From Verrucomicrobiota bacterium (GTDB lineage Bacteria > Verrucomicrobiota > Verrucomicrobiia > Limisphaerales > CAZBKV01), in contig JAGHDA010000356.1 in NCBI GenBank assembly GCA_021160185.1, forward strand, positions 1 through 8,670: a stretch of 8,670 nucleotides of DNA, written 5' to 3'. The position numbers and the translations under genes are program-made. Shown here piece after piece: positions 7,022 through 8,670 of this stretch (position 1 is the stretch's first letter; each line of letters starts with the position of its first letter). The notes under the pieces were generated by a model that did no database searches, was not told the DNA's origin, and worked only from the letters and a program-made list of their open reading frames with translations.

Positions 7022-8325
7022 ACGGTTTGTATCTTGACTTATCCAGCGGCGTCAGCGGCGACATGTTCGTCGGCGCCTTGCTTGATTTGGGGGTGGATTT
7101 CGAGGCGCTGGCTGAGACGCTGCGGCGCGTGCCGGTGGGGGGCTATAGGATCGAAACTCGCCGCGAGCGCCGCGGCGGAGTGGCGGGAACCCGCTTTTGC
7201 GTGGAGCTGGAAGGGGACCGCGGGATGGGCTCGAAATCCGGACACAGCCTTTCCGGCGAGAGCCGGGAGGGCGCTCACGGCGCTCACTTTCATCACCACG
7301 ACCGCGAAGGGAGGCGCAACTTCCGTCGCATTCGGGAACTGCTCCAGGATTCGGAGCTTTCCGAGTGGGTTAAAGCCAAGGCGGCGGCGGTTTTCGAGCG
7401 GCTGGCTCGAGCCGAGGCGAAGGTCCACGGCGTTTCGCCCGAGGAAGTGCATTTTCACGAGGTGGGGGCGACGGACAGCATCGTGGACATCGTGGGCGGG
7501 TGCGCGGCCTTGGAACTGCTCGGCCGCCCGCGCGTCCTGGCTTCGGAGGCGACGGACGGCTCGGGCTGGGTGGATTGCGCCCACGGGCGGCTTCCCGTGC
7601 CCGCGCCGGCCACGATCGAGGTGGCCGCGGCGCGCGGCATGCCTATTCATCAGTGCGAGGAGCCTCACGAGTTGATCACGCCCACCGGGGCCGCGTTGGT
7701 CGCCGAGTTTGCCGAGGCGTTTGGCCCTATGCCGCGCATGCGGCCGCGGCGGGTGGGCTACGGGTTGGGGGCGAGAACGAACCGGACCCGGCCCAACGCG
7801 CTCCGGGCGGTGCTCGGAGAGCTGGAGGCGCAGCCGGAAACCGGGGAGCTGGACGGAGCCCAAACCGATTGGGTGACCGCGCTGGAGGCGACTGTGGACG
7901 ACATGACTCCGGAGTGTCTTGGCGAGGCTGTCAGCCGCCTCCTTCAGGCGGGAGCGTTGGATGTCTTTCTGACGCCGGCGCAGATGAAGAAGCAGCGGCC
8001 CGGGGCCACGCTGACCGTGCTTTGCGCTCCGGAAGAAGCGCCTCGGCTGGCGCGGCGGATCTTCGAAGAGACTTCTACGTTCGGCGTCCGGGCAGGGGAG
8101 CGGCGGAGGTGGAAACTGCGCCGGGAGATGAGGAGCGTCCAGACCCCATACGGTCCGGTCGAGGTCAAGCTGGGCTGGCTGGGGAAGCGGTTGATGCGAG
8201 TTAGCCCTGAGTTTGAGTCCTGCCGGCGCTGCGCGGAGGCGGCGCGGATTTCCGTCCAGGATGTCTACGCGGCTGCGGTGGCGGCAAGCGCGCGGTTTAT
8301 GGAGCCTGCCGCCGGCGCAGATTGA
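7018..8325 (+). CDS. larC: LarC, nickel-inserting protein for the pincer cofactor, 435 aa, single ORF
   Basis: CTP-dependent nickel insertase (cyclometallase) that completes the nickel-pincer nucleotide after LarE adds sulfur. Seen are the N-terminal YLDLSSGVSGDMFVGALLDL (5-24), a short His-rich stretch HFHHHD (90-95), VHFHEVGATDSIVDIVGG (144-161), ELITPTGAALVAEF (218-231) and RVGYGLGAR (245-253). The C-terminal (LarC2) half carries EATVDDMTPE (290-299), AGALDVFLTPAQMKKQRPG (311-329) and ETSTFGVRAGERRRW (351-365). In Lactobacillus plantarum the LarC1 and LarC2 halves are separate frames joined by ribosomal frameshifting; here both halves lie in one uninterrupted frame. The ATGA overlap with larB (7018-7021) implies translational coupling. 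larE is not adjacent on the right and not elsewhere in the window. Confidence 0.95.
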   Translation: MNGLYLDLSSGVSGDMFVGALLDLGVDFEALAETLRRVPVGGYRIETRRERRGGVAGTRFCVELEGDRGMGSKSGHSLSGESREGAHGAHFHHHDREGRRNFRRIRELLQDSELSEWVKAKAAAVFERLARAEAKVHGVSPEEVHFHEVGATDSIVDIVGGCAALELLGRPRVLASEATDGSGWVDCAHGRLPVPAPATIEVAAARGMPIHQCEEPHELITPTGAALVAEFAEAFGPMPRMRPRRVGYGLGARTNRTRPNALRAVLGELEAQPETGELDGAQTDWVTALEATVDDMTPECLGEAVSRLLQAGALDVFLTPAQMKKQRPGATLTVLCAPEEAPRLARRIFEETSTFGVRAGERRRWKLRREMRSVQTPYGPVEVKLGWLGKRLMRVSPEFESCRRCAEAARISVQDVYAAAVAASARFMEPAAGAD

Positions 8326-8415
8326 ATGGAGCGGCCTGCGGCGGCGTCGAACTCCAGATGAGTTGGGAAAGCCGCCGGAGCGCGGCGGGAATCGGGAGAG
8401 CGGCTGAGTGAAGCG

Positions 8416-8670
8416 ATGAAAAAGTGGATTGTTTTGGCGGTTGCGGCGGCTGCGGCCGCCGCGGCTTATCATTTTGCGCCGTGGTTCAAGGCGATAGAGG
8501 CCGAGGGCGACGTTGCTCAGGGGCCGAAAACGGCGTTGGTAGTGGAGACCAACATCGCCTTTGCCGTAAGCGCGGCGGGGGAGATCACCCCTGCGGAGCA
8601 GGTTTCCGTTCGCCCTGAGATCAATGGTCGGATCGAGTTGCTGCCGGTGGACGTGGGAGACCGCGTCAAG
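8416..8670 (+). CDS. HlyD/MacA-type membrane fusion protein, first 85 codons (cut by window edge)
   Basis: Start of a periplasmic adaptor that links an inner-membrane pump to an outer-membrane channel. The visible part has a basic start (MKKW), a single hydrophobic anchor or signal segment rich in alanine (4-18), and a linker. It then has the family's first beta-barrel and lipoyl-like stretch, VSAAGEITPAEQVSVRPEIN (51-70) followed by GRIELLPVDVGDRVK (71-85). That stretch normally leads into KKGQ-L. The gap after larC is 90 nt without a visible terminator. A link to the lar genes is not indicated; an ABC (MacB-like) or RND partner would be expected just downstream, outside the window. Confidence 0.88.
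   Translation, partial: MKKWIVLAVAAAAAAAAYHFAPWFKAIEAEGDVAQGPKTALVVETNIAFAVSAAGEITPAEQVSVRPEINGRIELLPVDVGDRVK

Noticed and set aside
7039..8472. Long minus-strand open frame across larC
   Set aside because: The opposite strand encodes full-length LarC with all family motifs; the antisense product is Arg/His/Pro-rich and unlike any protein I recognise.

Overview
The window is GC-rich bacterial DNA, tightly packed with genes. It resembles the Verrucomicrobiota/PVC group, although this is inferred from gene content and not from a marker tree. The clues are a PEP-CTERM surface protein, an alanyl-tRNA synthetase with the NTDRHYVLRRILRRAVRYGR signature that I associate with that group, and short GC-rich intergenic spaces. 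I see no rRNA, tRNA, CRISPR array, insertion sequence or phage gene.

Layout. Positions 1-1340 (minus strand) hold the first 446 codons of alaS, cut by the window edge. A divergent intergenic region (1341-1661) carries a perfect 15-bp inverted repeat just upstream of alaS. It also carries an A-tract and a plausible promoter for a plus-strand gene. That gene (1662-2309) encodes a 215-residue secreted PEP-CTERM protein, is visibly less GC-rich than its neighbours, and ends at a textbook rho-independent terminator (2351-2382). It therefore looks like a self-contained single-gene transcription unit. A 432-bp gene-poor stretch (2383-2814) follows, full of GC-rich inverted repeats.

From 2815 to the right edge every gene is on the plus strand with short gaps or overlaps. 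First comes a putative sphingolipid cassette: a serine palmitoyltransferase-type alpha-oxoamine synthase (2815-4122), an extended-SDR NAD(P)-dependent reductase/epimerase (4182-5174) and a multi-pass PAP2_3/Aur1-like membrane enzyme (5188-6135). In Caulobacter the ceramide pathway uses a serine palmitoyltransferase together with a reductase annotated as an NAD-dependent epimerase. The three genes here could therefore make a long-chain base, reduce an intermediate and add or remove a phosphorylated head group. The last step is inference. Second comes larB (6257-7021) overlapping larC (7018-8325), two of the three biosynthetic proteins for the nickel-pincer nucleotide cofactor; larE and any cofactor-using LarA-type enzyme are not in view. 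Last is the first 85 codons of an HlyD/MacA-type membrane fusion protein (8416-8670), probably the start of an export system.

The most interesting part is the spt-SDR-PAP2_3 cluster. Its last member shows an S-T-x-Y...H-Y-x-x-D arrangement resembling eukaryotic inositol-phosphorylceramide synthases more than ordinary PAP2 phosphatases.
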